Source of the DNA: Drosophila persimilis
Lineage: Eukaryota > Arthropoda > Insecta > Diptera > Drosophilidae
Assembly (NCBI RefSeq): GCF_003286085.1
Contig: NW_020825527.1
Location: 1 to 64,000, forward strand
DNA: 64,000 bases
Reading direction: 5' to 3'
A model generated the notes under the pieces. It was not told where the DNA came from, searched no databases, and saw nothing but the letters and a program-made list of their open reading frames with translations. The translations under genes and the position numbers were made by a program. Below, one piece after another: positions 45,645 through 57,700 of the stretch (position 1 is the stretch's first letter; each line of letters opens with the position of its first letter).

Positions 45645-47507
45645 TGTAATGTGCTAGAAATTCTTATTCTTAGAGGTGTCAGATTGTATGTACGGATGGA
45701 GGTTGTACCTACATTTTTTTGACGGTCAGACACCAATAGTATAGCAGGATTTCGGAACGTGTACCTCTAGCTATGCTCTAACTAGCTCGCCGGAATGTCG
45801 TGGGATCTTTCCTACTCTCCTATTTGCCATACGAACACATTCGCAAAGATGTTTTAGGTACACTTGATTTAATGTTCAAAAGAAACTCTATAAAAGAAAT
45901 CAAAAAAAAGAAAAGAATGGGAATTATAACTAACTGGCTAACCGACTACCGACAAATAGTCAGGCTATATTCCGCCGCTCTCGGGGAACTCAGATGACTT
46001 TGACCCCTTCTCTACCCTCCCTACCTTTAGTATGCCGTTTAATCGACAGCATAACCCTAATCAAGCGTATGTCTATTTGATCATCGGACTGCCTCAGGCT
46101 CTACTCAGGACAAACACAAAAGGTTTAATGTTCCATTATTATCTACTAATTATTATTTAATAATTCAAAATTTAAGGGTTTGGACTTCATGATTTTCTGG
46201 ATATGCATAAACTTAATACAACTTAATCAGATAAAGAAAGAGGAAATAATAACAAATTTATATCTAGTTATAAATGTATATGTATATGTATATAGGACTT
46301 AGGTGTAGAGAATATGGCGTAAAAGAAATTAAATTGGAAAGAATAGAAAAAAATAGGATAATAATATAAAAAGAAGGCAAACGTGAAAGAAAAATTACTA
46401 GCCGATCGGCTTTAATTATGGCACGTATATACATATATGGTTGCTCAACATACCGCAATAGAAGTTTTACAAGACGTATATATATACTTCGAAAATACTC
46501 GAGATCTCCGTTTAAGGAAGCTCGTAACTCACTCATACTTTATACGAAATCTCCGGCGTGTCCGTTGAGCTCAAGGGGCGACGTGGAAACATATTCTGAG
46601 GAAATGAGAAAAATTATGAATATACATGTCTTCACTTCTAATTCGGATGAAACACCGATTTTATCATTTCCATACCAGTTCGACGACGATTTGCAACTTA
46701 ACGGCTGATCTTAAAACTATGTGGCTTTCACTTGCGCTGATTTCAATTATGGGTCATTATATACATTGTTTGTTTTTCTCTTAACGTCTATACAATACAG
46801 AACTAAGATGAATAGCTAGTACGGAATTTAATCTTTAATAAAACAAAGAAATTGGAAAATCTCATAAAGAGACTCAAAATTGATACTTTGGTACATTTTT
46901 GATACGACGACTGTTAGCCGGCAGTGTGGATCGCAGCAGAATAATGTTTTTATTTCCCCAGTTTGGAAACCACTACACACACAACGAAGAAACTACGTGC
47001 GAAAGCTTTAGCCCCGCGCTTAACTCGTAAGCGAGAAGGGCGACGAGTGCGGCATATTAGTTTCTCCGAATTCGCCAGAAAACCATTCTTGTCGTCTTAC
47101 TCCAAGAAGTACATCAGTTTAAGTATGCATCCACATAACTTCAAGTTTCACTCAAGTATATCTTCGGACGGCTTTTGCTAGTTTATTTGGTTGTAGTTAT
47201 CGTTGGTTTATGTAGATGCTGGTTCCTGGGAAATCCGAGGCCTTTCCCAGATCTACTAAGAAATCGGTGGACTTTGACGACTTCGTTATTGGAGGGGTCA
47301 ATTGGTACTTTTTCTCTTTCCCGATGTCGAACGTAGTAAGATTCCCAGTCCTAGGATACGAGACTGTTAAAACTGTTTCACTATTGTACGATCCAAATAC
47401 CTCTTGTCTTCTTTAAACCAAACCGAATAATACAATCCACCAGAACTTCAATTTAATTGGCACGTGTTTGATTGCACAACGTTTTCAAATTCACTGGATA
47501 TATATAT
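45645..47507 (-). repeat. Ulysses-like 5' LTR, left segment
   Basis: Matches 38517 to about 40383 of the 3' LTR with few differences. It stops inside the TA run where the errantivirus is inserted. The rest of this LTR resumes at 54614. Confidence 0.92.
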
Positions 47508-48103
47508 AGTGACATATCCATAATTCCCCACATCCCATACACATTATGTTTATGTACAATTCATCCACTCCATCCACACAAGTAACAGGACCCCACTCAA
47601 GAATCAATAACTATTTCTTCCCATACTCCAAGCTAGGGCCCCCCATAATATAAACAATGGACCACATTGTTTCAGCAACATTAGAATCACGCCACTCTCG
47701 AGAAATCGATTCTTTAGAATCACGCCACTCATGAGGACCAATCAAAGCTAGACATAAAACCAAGGAGTATCACATTCCTAGCTCCGTCATGTAATGCAAC
47801 ACCGATCGCCAGCAGTGGATGCCTTTCATCAAAGCCGACGCATCCCCAAATATCGATCCAGGCACGTACGCCACCGACACGAAGATGCAGCCGAGGAAAG
47901 CAACGCCCGAAGCCAGAGTCGGGAGTTCCAAGAGAAGGGCTCATGGAAACTAGCCAGCAGCAGAGAGATCAGTTCCGTTTGAGACAAGCAGACCGAAAGT
48001 CAAGTCGGGGAATTCATTTAAATCTTGTGACATAAAGATATTTAAGTTTGTAAAATAAAAGTATTTTTTTAAAAACTTAAAATCGAGTTGCGGATATTTA
48101 ACT
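47508..48103 (+). repeat. Errantivirus 5' LTR (596 bp)
   Basis: AGTGAC to TTAACT, with the last T shared with the PBS. It carries ACACATT in CATCCCATACACATTATG, absent from the 3' copy. Confidence 0.92.
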
Positions 48104-48120
48104 GGCGCAGTCGGTAGGAT
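48103..48120 (+). promoter_or_regulatory. Errantivirus primer binding site, tRNA-Ser type
   Basis: TGGCGCAGTCGGTAGGAT, complementary to the 3' end of a Drosophila tRNA-Ser and typical of 17.6/297-type elements. It directly follows the 5' LTR. Confidence 0.88.
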
Positions 48121-48410
48121 TTCGTTTAAAATTAACACCTATATTTCGGTAATGGTCAGCTTGTGTAATTTATAATTACTGTGATCACGTAATCCCGGAA
48201 TTGTTAATAAAATTGTGAAATCCGCCAAAGAACCTATGTGCTGCAAGCACATACGATTTGCAAAACTAATTTAAGTGAACTGAAGTAAGCGGAGATAGTG
48301 AATCACCAAGGACAGTGAAACACTTAATACAAAATCAAAAAAAAACTTACAAGTGAACCAAAATAAAGTTAAAAACTACAACAAAACAAAACCCAATCAA
48401 CACCAACAAC
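48121..48410 (+). other. Errantivirus untranslated leader
   Basis: A-rich leader of 290 bp from the PBS to the gag ATG, with no ORF worth reporting. It probably contains the packaging signal and the env splice donor, but I cannot place either. Confidence 0.6.
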
Positions 48411-49367
48411 ATGGCGTTACCACCACTATCATTGAGCGAAATCCACTTGAACCAGGCACTGCTGTCGATCCGACAAATACCTGCCTATGACGGTTCATCT
48501 GGACAGCTAAGCTCATTTATCAAACGAATCGAATATGTATGCGGATTATATCCAACTGAAGATCTTCGCCAACAAAGGATCCTATTTGGAGCGACCGAGA
48601 TCCAACTGTCAGGAGAGGCACAACGCATATCGCAAATGACACAACCCAACACGTGGCTCGAACTGAAGACGGCGCTGATCAACGAGTTCAAAAATCACAC
48701 ACCATATGAAGAACTCTTACGACAACTATACACCACCAGATTCAACGGCAGTCTTCGTAAGTTTATAGAAGAATTAGAGATAAAAGCATTATTAATAAAC
48801 AATAAGCTAAACTTAGAAAACATACCAGAAAATAATGTCATTTATAAAAACGCTTTGAACAACACAATTAAAGATGTCATTACTCGAAAACTTCCTGACA
48901 GAATGTTCATGACCTTAGCAAGAAAAGATATTACCACATTGTCTAATCTTAAGAAGGCAGCACAAGAAGAAGGATTGTACGAAGCTAGTACAACAGATTC
49001 AGGTACAAATAAAGATCAATCGAAATCGTCTCAATCAAATCGAAAGAATGTTGGAAACTATTATCCAAATTATAATACTACTAACTATCACAATCAAACT
49101 CAGAGTTCATCTGGAACAGGTCAGACGAATCGAACAAATCAAAATCAAAATTCCCAAAATCCTGGATTATACAATGAGTTTAAAATTTCCTTGAATCAAG
49201 GTAGGGCTCAGAATCCATTCAATCAGCAAATATTTCAAAACCAAGCTAGTGGGAGTGGACCCAACCAACCTACTAAAAGAGGGAGGGAGAGCCAGAGTGG
49301 CCAAACGAAGATGGACGTAAATTTTCATCAAGCCGCCTCGGAAGAAACCGAGGAGGACCCTATATAA
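48411..49367 (+). CDS. Errantivirus Gag, 318 aa
   Basis: Starts at ATG 48411 in ACAACATGGCG. The N-terminal 190 residues form an errantivirus-type Gag core (IPAYDGSSGQLSSFIKRIE near 25, LRKFIEELEIKALLIN near 115-130). A long Asn/Gln/Thr/Ser-rich stretch (about 195-285) follows, with no CCHC knuckle, then an acidic end (MDVNFHQAASEETEEDP). This is the structural protein of the particle. The frame is intact and overlaps the -1 pol frame, which is already open before the gag stop. Confidence 0.88.
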   Translation: MALPPLSLSEIHLNQALLSIRQIPAYDGSSGQLSSFIKRIEYVCGLYPTEDLRQQRILFGATEIQLSGEAQRISQMTQPNTWLELKTALINEFKNHTPYEELLRQLYTTRFNGSLRKFIEELEIKALLINNKLNLENIPENNVIYKNALNNTIKDVITRKLPDRMFMTLARKDITTLSNLKKAAQEEGLYEASTTDSGTNKDQSKSSQSNRKNVGNYYPNYNTTNYHNQTQSSSGTGQTNRTNQNQNSQNPGLYNEFKISLNQGRAQNPFNQQIFQNQASGSGPNQPTKRGRESQSGQTKMDVNFHQAASEETEEDPI

Positions 49368-52300
49368 ACATTACCATTAATAAAAGAATATTAAGGTGTA
49401 TCGCTGACTCGGGATCATCGATCAACATCATGAAAGAAAATTACACAGATTCCGAGATAAAAGACGATAACCTTACGGTCCATACCATCAATGGACCTGT
49501 CCGTTTAACTAAGAGTATAATGAGGAATGCGAACAAAACATGTCCGTCCGAACAAAAGTTCTACATACATAACTTTTCCGAAAATTATGATATTTTATTA
49601 GGAAGAGAATACTTGATGGCAAGTAAAGCCGTCATCGATTACAGAAATGACACTGTAACACTAGGAGCTAGGTCGTACCCAATCATTCAGAGTGGAGAAG
49701 CTATTGAAGCCGGCAAGACCGCACAGAAGTGCACTGATCCCTCTACAAAAGAAGAGAAGATCGCACCTAAGTGCCTTGACCCATCTCCAGAGGGAGATCA
49801 ATACTTCGCTTCCGCTCTAGACAGTGAATTAAGGGAATGTAATCAATTAAGATTGGAACACTTAAACGACGAAGAGAGGGAAGAGTTAAAGAAGGTCTTA
49901 TATGAGTTTAAGGATGTGCAGTACAGAGAAGGTGACAATTTGACTTTCACAAGTACAATCAAGCACGAGATCAAAACTCAACATGAAGACCCGGTCTACA
50001 GACGACCATACAAATATGCCCAGATACATGATCAGGAGGTAAACCAGCAAATCAAAGATATGATCAGGCAGGGAATAATTCGAAAGTCGAATTCTCCTTA
50101 CTGCTCGCCCATATCTATGATTCCGAAGAAGATAGATGCCTCAGGAAAGCAAAAATATCGAATGGTAGTAGACTATAGAAGTCTAAATGAAATAACAGTT
50201 AAAGACAAATTCCCAACTCCAAGAATGGATGAAATCCTAGACAAACTAGGTAAATGTCAGTATTTTACGACAATCGATTTAGCAAAAGGTTTCCATCAAA
50301 TACCCATGGAACCTAGCTCAATCCCCAAAACTGCGTTCTCCACTAAGCATGGACATTACGAGTTCACTCGTATGCCCTTTGGGCTAACCACTGCCCCAGC
50401 TACCTTCCAAAGATGTATGAACAATCTGCTAGAAGAGTTAATCTTCAAAGATTGCTTTGTATACTTGGATGACATCATTATATTTTCCACTTCATTGGAA
50501 GAACACTTGTTGTCACTAAGGAGAGTATTTGGAAAGTTGAGAGACGCCAACTTGAAGCTACAAATGGATAAATGTGAATTCATGAAAAAGGAAACTGAAT
50601 TCCTAGGTCATGTAGTCACTACTGAAGGAATAGTACCAAATCCAGGCAAAATCTCTGCCATTGTCAAATTTCCAATACCAGAAACGACTAAACAAATAAA
50701 GTCATTCTTAGGTCTGTGCGGGTTCTACAGGAAATTCATTCCTAATTTTGCAAACATAGCAAAACCCATGACACTCAAACTAAAGAAAGGAGCTGTCATA
50801 GACCCCAAGGAAGAAAGGTACGTCGAGGCATTTGAGAGACTAAAAGTACTCATCACCTCAGACCCTATCCTTGCGTTCCCAGACTTTGACAAAATGTTCA
50901 CGGTAACAACCGACGCTAGTAACATAGCATTGGGAGCGGTTTTGTCACAAGAACACAAACCGATCTGCTACGCTAGCAGAACCCTAAATGAACATGAAAT
51001 AAACTATTCAGCCATCGAAAAGGAATTATTAGCGATCGTATGGGCAACCAAGTATTTCCGTTCATACCTGTTCGGTAGAACATTCGAGATACAAAGCGAT
51101 CATAAACCCTTGATTTGGTTGAACAACCTCAAGGAGCCAAATATGAAATTACAAAGGTGGAAAATAAAACTGAATGAGTTTGATTTTAAAATGAAATATC
51201 TACCAGGCAAAGAAAATCATGTAGCTGATGCCTTATCAAGGGTAAAGATTAATGAAAATCTCCTGGGAGAAGCTTCCAATAGCGTTGGTGCAACTGTACA
51301 TAGCGCACAGGAAGACAATCTAAATCACATTGCTATCACGGAAAGACCAATTAACTATTACAATCGGCAAATTGAGCTAATAAAAGGCAATGAAGATAAG
51401 GTAGAAACAATTCGTTATTTTCACAAGCTAATCATCAAGATCACGTATAAGGAAATGACTAACACCTTAGCGAAGGATATAATAAAGGAATATCTATGCA
51501 CCAAAAAGAGCGCATTATATTTTCATAACGAAACAGATTTTCCTCCATTCCAAAAAGCCTATTTAGAAATCATTAATTCTAACAATATAACCAAAGCTAT
51601 TAAATCAAGCACGAAACTCCTAGATATTCAGAATTACGCTGAATTTAAAGAAACCATATTAAAGAATCATAAAGGCTTACTCCATCCAGGGATAGAGAAA
51701 ACCGTCAATTGGTTTAGGGGAAAATACTATTACCCGGATTATCAAAAACTAATCCAAAACATCATAAACGAATGTCCTACTTGTAATATTGCCAAAACAG
51801 AGCATAGAAATACGAAGTTGGCATTCGAAACTACACCGGAAATACTGAACATCAGAGAGAAATACGTCATGGATTTCTATATGGTTGGTAACCAACAGTT
51901 CCTATCATGTATTGACGTATACTCGAAGTTTGCCACTCTTGTAGAAGTAAAAAGTCGTGACTGGTTAGAAGCAAAAAGAGCCATCATGAAAGTTTTTAAC
52001 GAGATGGGCAAACCAATTGAAATCAAAGCCGATAAAGATTCAGCTTTTATGTGCACAGCATTGCAAGCATGGCTGAATGCGGAAAACGTCAAAATAGAGA
52101 TCACTTCCAGCAAAAATGGAATATCTGACGTAGAAAGATTTCATAAAACAGTAAATGAAAAATTAAGAATAATATCTAGCGAGGATAACACAGAAGATAG
52201 ATTCACGAAGTTTGAATTAATTCTTTATACTTATAATCATAAAACCAAACATAATACCACAAATAGGACACCAGCTGATATATTCATTTATGCAGGCTCA

Positions 52301-52609
52301 CCTGATTATGACACACAACTAAATAAAGTGAATAAAATCACTCAATTAAATAAAAACCGCATAGAGTATGAAGTAGATACCCGCTATAAACTATCACCTC
52401 TAGTTAAGTCTAAGGTAACAAATCCTTTCAAAAGGACGGGTGAAATTAGACAGGTAGACGAAAAACATTATGAAGAAAAGAATAGGGGTAGGAAAATAAC
52501 TCATTATAAATCAAAATTCAAGAAAAAGAAGAAATCTAATAGAAGCAAATATAATAATTCCAGAGAAACCGAGGAAGTTAATGGAATCGGCGAACTTCAA
52601 CACAATTAA
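49368..52609 (+). CDS. Errantivirus Pol: protease, reverse transcriptase, RNase H, integrase
   Basis: Read in the -1 frame relative to gag; the first ATG (49430) lies inside the protease, so translation by frameshifting from gag is likely. The protease active site DSGSS is at 49406-49420. Counting from 49430: RT VVDYRSLNE (246-254), TIDLAKGFHQI and YLDD (345-348); RNase H TDAS (494-497), SDHKPLIW and NHVADALSR; integrase zinc region HPGIEKTV through CPTC (about 750-790), then core residues in VMDFYMV/CIDVYSKF, KADKDSAF and GISDVERFHKT. There are no stops or frameshifts. The end overlaps the env start by 29 bp. Confidence 0.92.
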
Positions 52610-53006
52610 AATCCTCATCTTCCTCATAATTACCATCGTAATGGCACAGGGCCAAAACATAGAAATAAATTCTATAAAATCCCAAAACGGATATATGATA
52701 TTCAAAACTGGATCGATCAACATACCTATCAATTACGAATACCATTATCTAACTGTTAATGTAACTAAAACCGAAGAACTATACCAAAATTTGTTAAGGC
52801 AAGCCACTAAATTCCAGGACATAATCCAAATAAAATATCTAGTAGACAAATTGCAAAGAGAAATGAACGGGCTAAAAATAACCAAAAGAAATAAAAGAGG
52901 CCTGATCAATATAGTAGGAACAGCCTACAAATATCTCTTTGGAACACTAGATCAGGAAGATAAAGTCGATTTGGAACAAAAAAATAGAAAATTTAGCCAG
53001 CCATAG
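52581..53006 (+). pseudogene. Errantivirus env, N-terminal part (frame lost downstream)
   Basis: ATG at 52581 overlaps the pol end. Residues 9-21 (IKILIFLIITIVM) form a signal-peptide-like hydrophobic segment. A furin-type site RNKR (about 108-111) is followed by a glycine-rich hydrophobic stretch typical of the fusion peptide region of errantivirus/baculovirus-F-type envelope proteins. The frame runs into TAG at 53004-53006 after a run of seven A (52978-52984). The remainder of env is in another frame, so this copy cannot make a full envelope protein as sequenced. Env would normally come from a spliced RNA. Confidence 0.85.
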
Positions 53007-53013
53007 TATTCAA

Positions 53014-53997
53014 ATGAATGAACTAAATTTGGTAATAGATGCAGTTAATAGCGGAATAAACGTTATAAACAAACTAAATGAAGAAAAAGACAGGAATCAA
53101 CAAATAGAAATTTTGATATTCAATCTACAACATTTCACAGAATATATCGAAGATATAGAACTAGGTATGCAATTAACTAGGCTCGGTATATTTAATCCAA
53201 AATTATTAAAACAAGACTACCTGGAACAAATAAATTCTGAGAAAATACTAAATATAAAAACCTCCACATGGCTAAAATCCGATACCAACGAAATTCTAAT
53301 AATTTCCAACATTCCCAAAGACATTACAAAAGTACCAATCTATAAAATCGTTCCGTATCCAGACGAATTAAATAACATGTTAACAGATATGACATACGAC
53401 AAGTACTACATAAAAAATGAAGAAGTATTTGTTAAAGAAACTAGATTGAAAACCAATGACAATTGTATAAAAGGAATTTTAATGCAAACTCCCACTAAAT
53501 GTCCATATTCCAAAACTTTTCAAAACTTTCAAATAAACTTTATTGAACCCAATATACTAATCACGTGGAATCTTCCAAAAACAACGCTAAATCAGAATTG
53601 TGTAAACCAAGAAATCATAGCGGAAGGAAATACCATTATAAAAATCTACAACTGTTCTATCCAATTAAATGAATTTACAATATCAAACACAATGTTAGAT
53701 TTTGCCCAGAATGTTTATGTCAACAACAACATAACTAAAATAAAACCACTGTCGTATGTCCAAACTAATGAAATAATTATGCAATACACCACATATAGTA
53801 ACCTATTACAAATAAGTCTACTAATTGCATTTGTCATAATTATATTAGTACTACTAAGTTATGTAGCTGTTAAATTTACGAAAACTTCTAAAAGAGTCAC
53901 GGTTAAATGTATAAACCCTATAATAGAAGCAGAAGAGGAACCAACCTCAGCCACCGCACTTGACACCCCGTCACTATACCCGAGGGTAATCGCCTAG
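53014..53997 (+). pseudogene. Errantivirus env, C-terminal part (327 codons)
   Basis: Continues env one frame away from the part at 52581. It contains several potential N-glycosylation sites, cysteines (about 154-160 and beyond), and one strong membrane anchor near the end (LLQISLLIAFVIIILVLLSY, about 260-281). A basic then acidic cytoplasmic tail of some 45 residues follows. This is the normal layout of an errantivirus envelope C-terminus. The Met at 53014 is internal to the gene, not a true start. The stop is 27 bp before the 3' LTR. Confidence 0.85.
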
Positions 53998-54014
53998 GGA
54001 CAGGCTAATAACAA

Positions 54015-54024
54015 ACGTTGGGGG
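54015..54024 (+). promoter_or_regulatory. Errantivirus polypurine tract region
   Basis: ACGTTGGGGG directly before AGTGAC of the 3' LTR. The G run is the expected plus-strand primer site. Confidence 0.75.
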
Positions 54025-54613
54025 AGTGACATATCCATAATTCCCCACATCCCATATGTTTATGTACAATTCATCCACCCCATCCACACAAGTAACAGGA
54101 CCCCACTCAAGAATCAATAACTATTTCTTCCCATACTCCAAGCTAGGGCCCCCCATAATATAAACAATGGACCACATTGTTTCAGCAACATTAGAATCAC
54201 GCCACTCTCGAGAAATCGATTCTTTAGAATCACGCCACTCATGAGGACCAATCAAAGCTAGACATAAAACCAAGGAGTATCACATTCCTAGCTCCGTCAT
54301 GTAATGCAACACCGATCGCCAGCAGTGGATGCCTTTCATCAAAGCCGACGCATCCCCAAATATCGATCCAGGCACGTACGCCACCGACACGAAGATGCAG
54401 CCGAGGAAAGCAACGCCCGAAGCCAGAGTCGGGAGTTCCAAGAGAAGGGCTCATGGAAACTAGCCAGCAGCAGAGAGATCAGTTCCGTTTGAGACAAGCA
54501 GACCGAAAGTCAAGTCGGGGAATTCATTTAAATCTTGTGACATAAAGATATTTAAGTTTGTAAAATAAAAGTATTTTTTTAAAAACTTAAAATCGAGTTG
54601 CGGATATTTAACT
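54025..54613 (+). repeat. Errantivirus 3' LTR (589 bp)
   Basis: Same as 47508-48103 except for a missing 7-bp segment after CATCCCAT and one C for T in CCACCCCATCC. Ends TTAACT followed by the ATAT target duplication. Confidence 0.92.
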
Positions 54614-54716
54614 ATATATATTATCTTGTTTTGAAAAAGAAGAGTTAATGTTGAACGCGAGGGCAATACTTCCCAAACTGTTCGCTGGAGTTTTAGAGTC
54701 ACAACTGGCCACTACA
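54614..54716 (-). repeat. Ulysses-like 5' LTR, right segment after a deletion
   Basis: After the ATATATA target sequence this resumes at TTATCTTGTTTTG, which corresponds to 40676 in the 3' LTR. About 293 bp (roughly 40384-40675) are missing next to the errantivirus insertion. Ends GGCCACTACA followed by the GGTG target duplication and satellite. Confidence 0.88.
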
Positions 54717-57700
54717 GGTGCTATATAGGTGCGGTGGTTCAGTATACATGCCAGTGCTGGATAGGGAAGGGTTCTATATAAGTGCAGGTGCCATATAGTT
54801 GCGGAGGTTCCACTTTTTTGGGGCTATATTGCCATATTGGTGCTTATGCCCAAAATATGCGATCCTGCCACATTTCCTAGAGCGTGGGTTCCAGATCGTT
54901 GCGGTGATTCAATAAACATGCAAGTGCTGTATAGGGAAGGTTTCTATATAAGTGCAGGTGTCATATAGTTGCGGAGGTTCCACTTTTTTAGGGCTATATT
55001 GCCATATTGGTGCTTATGCCCAAAATATGCGATCCTGCCAAATTTCCTAGAGCGTGGGTGCTATATAGGTGCGGTGGTTCAGTATACATGCCAGTGCTGG
55101 ATAGGGAAGGGTTCTATATAAGTGCAGGTACCATATAGTTGCGGAGGTTCCACTTTTTTATGGGCTAGAGTGCCATATTGGTGCTAGTGCCCAAGATGTG
55201 CGATCCTGCCACATTTCCTGGAGCGTGGGGGCTATATAGGTGCGGTGGTTCAGTATACATGCCAGTGCTGGATAGTGAAGGGTTCTATATAAGTGCAGGT
55301 GCCATATAGTTGCGGAGGTTCCACTTTTTTGGGGCTATATTGCCATATTGGTGCTTATGCCCAAAATATGCGATCCTGCCACATTTCCTGGAGTGTGTAT
55401 GCTATATAGTTGCGGTGGTTCAGTATACATGCCAGTGCTGGATAGGGAAGGGTTCTATATAAGTGCAGAAGCCATATAGTTGCGGAGGTTCCACTTTTTT
55501 GGGGCTATATTGCCATATTGGTGCTTATGCCCAAGATGTGCTATCCTGCCACATTTCCTGGAGCGTGGGTGCTATATAGGTGCGGTGGTTCAGTATACAT
55601 GCCAGTGCTGGATAGGGAAGGGTTCTATATAAGTGCAGGTGCCATATAGTTGCGGAGGTTCCACTTTTTTGGTTCTATATTGCCATATTGGTGCTTATGC
55701 CCAAAATATGCGATCCTGCCAAATTTCCTATAGCGTGGGTGTTATATAGGTGCGGTGGTTCAGTATACATGCCAGTGCTGGATAGGGAAGGGTTCTATAT
55801 AAGTGCAGGTACCATATAGTTGCGGAGGTTCCACTTTTTTATGGGCTAGAGTGCCATATTGGTGCTAGTGCCCAAGATGTGCGATCCTGCCAAATTTCCT
55901 AGAGCGTGGGTGCCATATAGGTGCGGTGGTTCAGTATACATGCCAGTGCTGGATAGGGAAGGGTTCTATATAAGTGCAGGTGCCATATAGTTGCGGAGGT
56001 TCCACTTTTTTATGGGCTAGAGTGCCATATTGGTGCTAGTGCCCAAGACGTGCGATCCTGCCAAATTTCCTAGAGCGTGGGTGCTATATAGGTGCGGTGG
56101 TTCAGTATACATGCCAGTGCTGGATAGGGAAGGGTTCTATATAAGTGCAGGTGCCATATAGTTGCGGAGGTTCCACTTTTTTATGGGCTAGAGTGCCATA
56201 TTGGTGCTAGTGCCCAAGATGTGCGATCCTGCCAAATTTCCTACAGCGTGGGTGCCATATAGGTGCGGTGGTTCAGTATACATGCCAGTGCTGGATAGGG
56301 AAGGGTTCTATATAAGTGCAGGTGCCATATAGTTGCGGAGGTTCCACTTTTTTGGGGCTATATTGCCATATTGGTGCTTATGCCCAAAATATGCGATCCT
56401 GCCACATTTCCTGGAGTGTGTATGCTATATAGTTGCGGTGGCTCAGTATACATGCCAGTGCTGGATAGGGAAGGGTTCTATATAAGTGCAGAAGCCATAT
56501 AGTTGCGGAGGTTCCACTTTTTTGGGGCTATATTGCCATATTGGTGCTTATGCCCAAGATGTGCTATCCTGCCACATTTCCTGGAGCGTGGGTGCTATAT
56601 AGGTGCGGTGGTTCAGTATACATGCCAGTGCTGGATAGGGAAGGGTTCTATATAAGTGCAGGTGCCATATAGTTGCGGAGGTTCCACTTTTTTGGTTCTA
56701 TATTGCCATATTGGTGCTTATGCCCAAAATATGCGATCCTGCCAAATTTCCTATAGCGTGGGTGCTATATAGGTGCGGTGGTTCAGTATACATGCCAGTG
56801 CTGGATAGGGAAGGGTTCTATATAAGTGCAGGTACCATATAGCTGCGGAGGTTCCACTTTTTTATGGGCTAGAGTGCCATATTGGTGCTAGTGCCCAAGA
56901 TGTGCGATCCTGCCACATTTCCTGGAGCGTGGGGGCTATATAGGTGCGGTGGTTCAGTATACATGCCAGTGCTGGATAGTGAAGGGTTCTATATAAGTGC
57001 AGGTGCCATATAGTTGCGGAGGTTCCACTTTTTTGGGGCTATATTGCCATATTGGTGCTTGTGCCCAAAATATGCGATCCTGCCACATTTCCTGGAGCGT
57101 GGGTGCTATATAGGTGCGGTGGTTCAGTATACATGCCAGTGCTGGATAGGGAAGGGTTCTATATAAGTGAAGGTGCCATATAGTTGCGGAGGTTCCACTT
57201 TTTTATGGGCTAGAGTGCCATATTGGTGCTAGTGACCAAGATGTGCGATCCTGCCACATTTCCTGGAGCGTGGGGGCTATATAGGTGCGGTGGTTCAGTA
57301 TACATGACAGTGCTGGATAGGGAAGGGTTCTATATAAGTGCAGGTGCCATATAGTTGCGGAGGTTCCACTTTTTTGGGGCTATATTGCCATATTGGTGCT
57401 TATGCCCAAAATATGCGATCCTGCCACATTTCCTAGAGCGTGGGTTCCAGATCGTTGCGGTGATTCAATAAACATGCAAGTGCTGTATAGGGAAGGTTTC
57501 TATATAAGTGCAGGTGTCATATAGTTGCGGAGGTTCCACTTTTTTAGGGCTATATTGCCATATTGGTGCTTATGCCCAAAATATGCGATCCTGCCAAATT
57601 TCCTAGAGCGTGGGTGCTATATAGGTGCGGTGGTTCAGTATACATGCCAGTGCTGGATAGGGAAGGGTTCTATATAAGTGCAGGTACCATATAGTTGCGG

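Larger units (their letters stand above)
47508..54613 (+). mobile_element. Tv1/17.6/297-like errantivirus nested in the Ulysses-like LTR
   Basis: A 7106-bp element on the plus strand. LTRs 47508-48103 and 54025-54613 begin AGTGACAT and end TTAACT. It is inserted into TATATAT with a 4-bp ATAT duplication (47504-47507 and 54614-54617), the TA-rich target preference known for 17.6/297 elements. Order: LTR, tRNA-Ser-type PBS, gag, pol in the -1 frame, env, polypurine tract, LTR. The LTRs differ by one substitution and one 7-bp indel that I could see, so it is very recent and is the youngest layer of the window. Tv1 of D. virilis is the closest family I can suggest; not verified. Confidence 0.92.
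38517..54716 (-). mobile_element. Ulysses-like Gypsy LTR retrotransposon, split by a nested errantivirus
   Basis: Flanked by a 4-bp GGTG duplication (38513-38516 and 54717-54720) and read on the minus strand. LTRs: 38517-40771 (3') and 45645-54716 (5', interrupted at 47508-54613). An LTR of about 2.25 kb is exceptional; with the tRNA-Lys PBS and the Osvaldo/Ulysses-type pol it points to Ulysses, described from D. virilis (family name from knowledge, not searched). Internal sequence 40772-45644 codes for a truncated gag and a broken pol. 40772-40903 holds only the pol end after a premature stop, and no clear polypurine tract. 44967-45622 is leader without a recognisable gene. Confidence 0.88.

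Noticed and set aside
47794..47982. ORFs on both strands within the errantivirus LTR (also at 54304-54492)
   Set aside because: LTR-internal, overlapping each other on opposite strands, with no recognisable domain.
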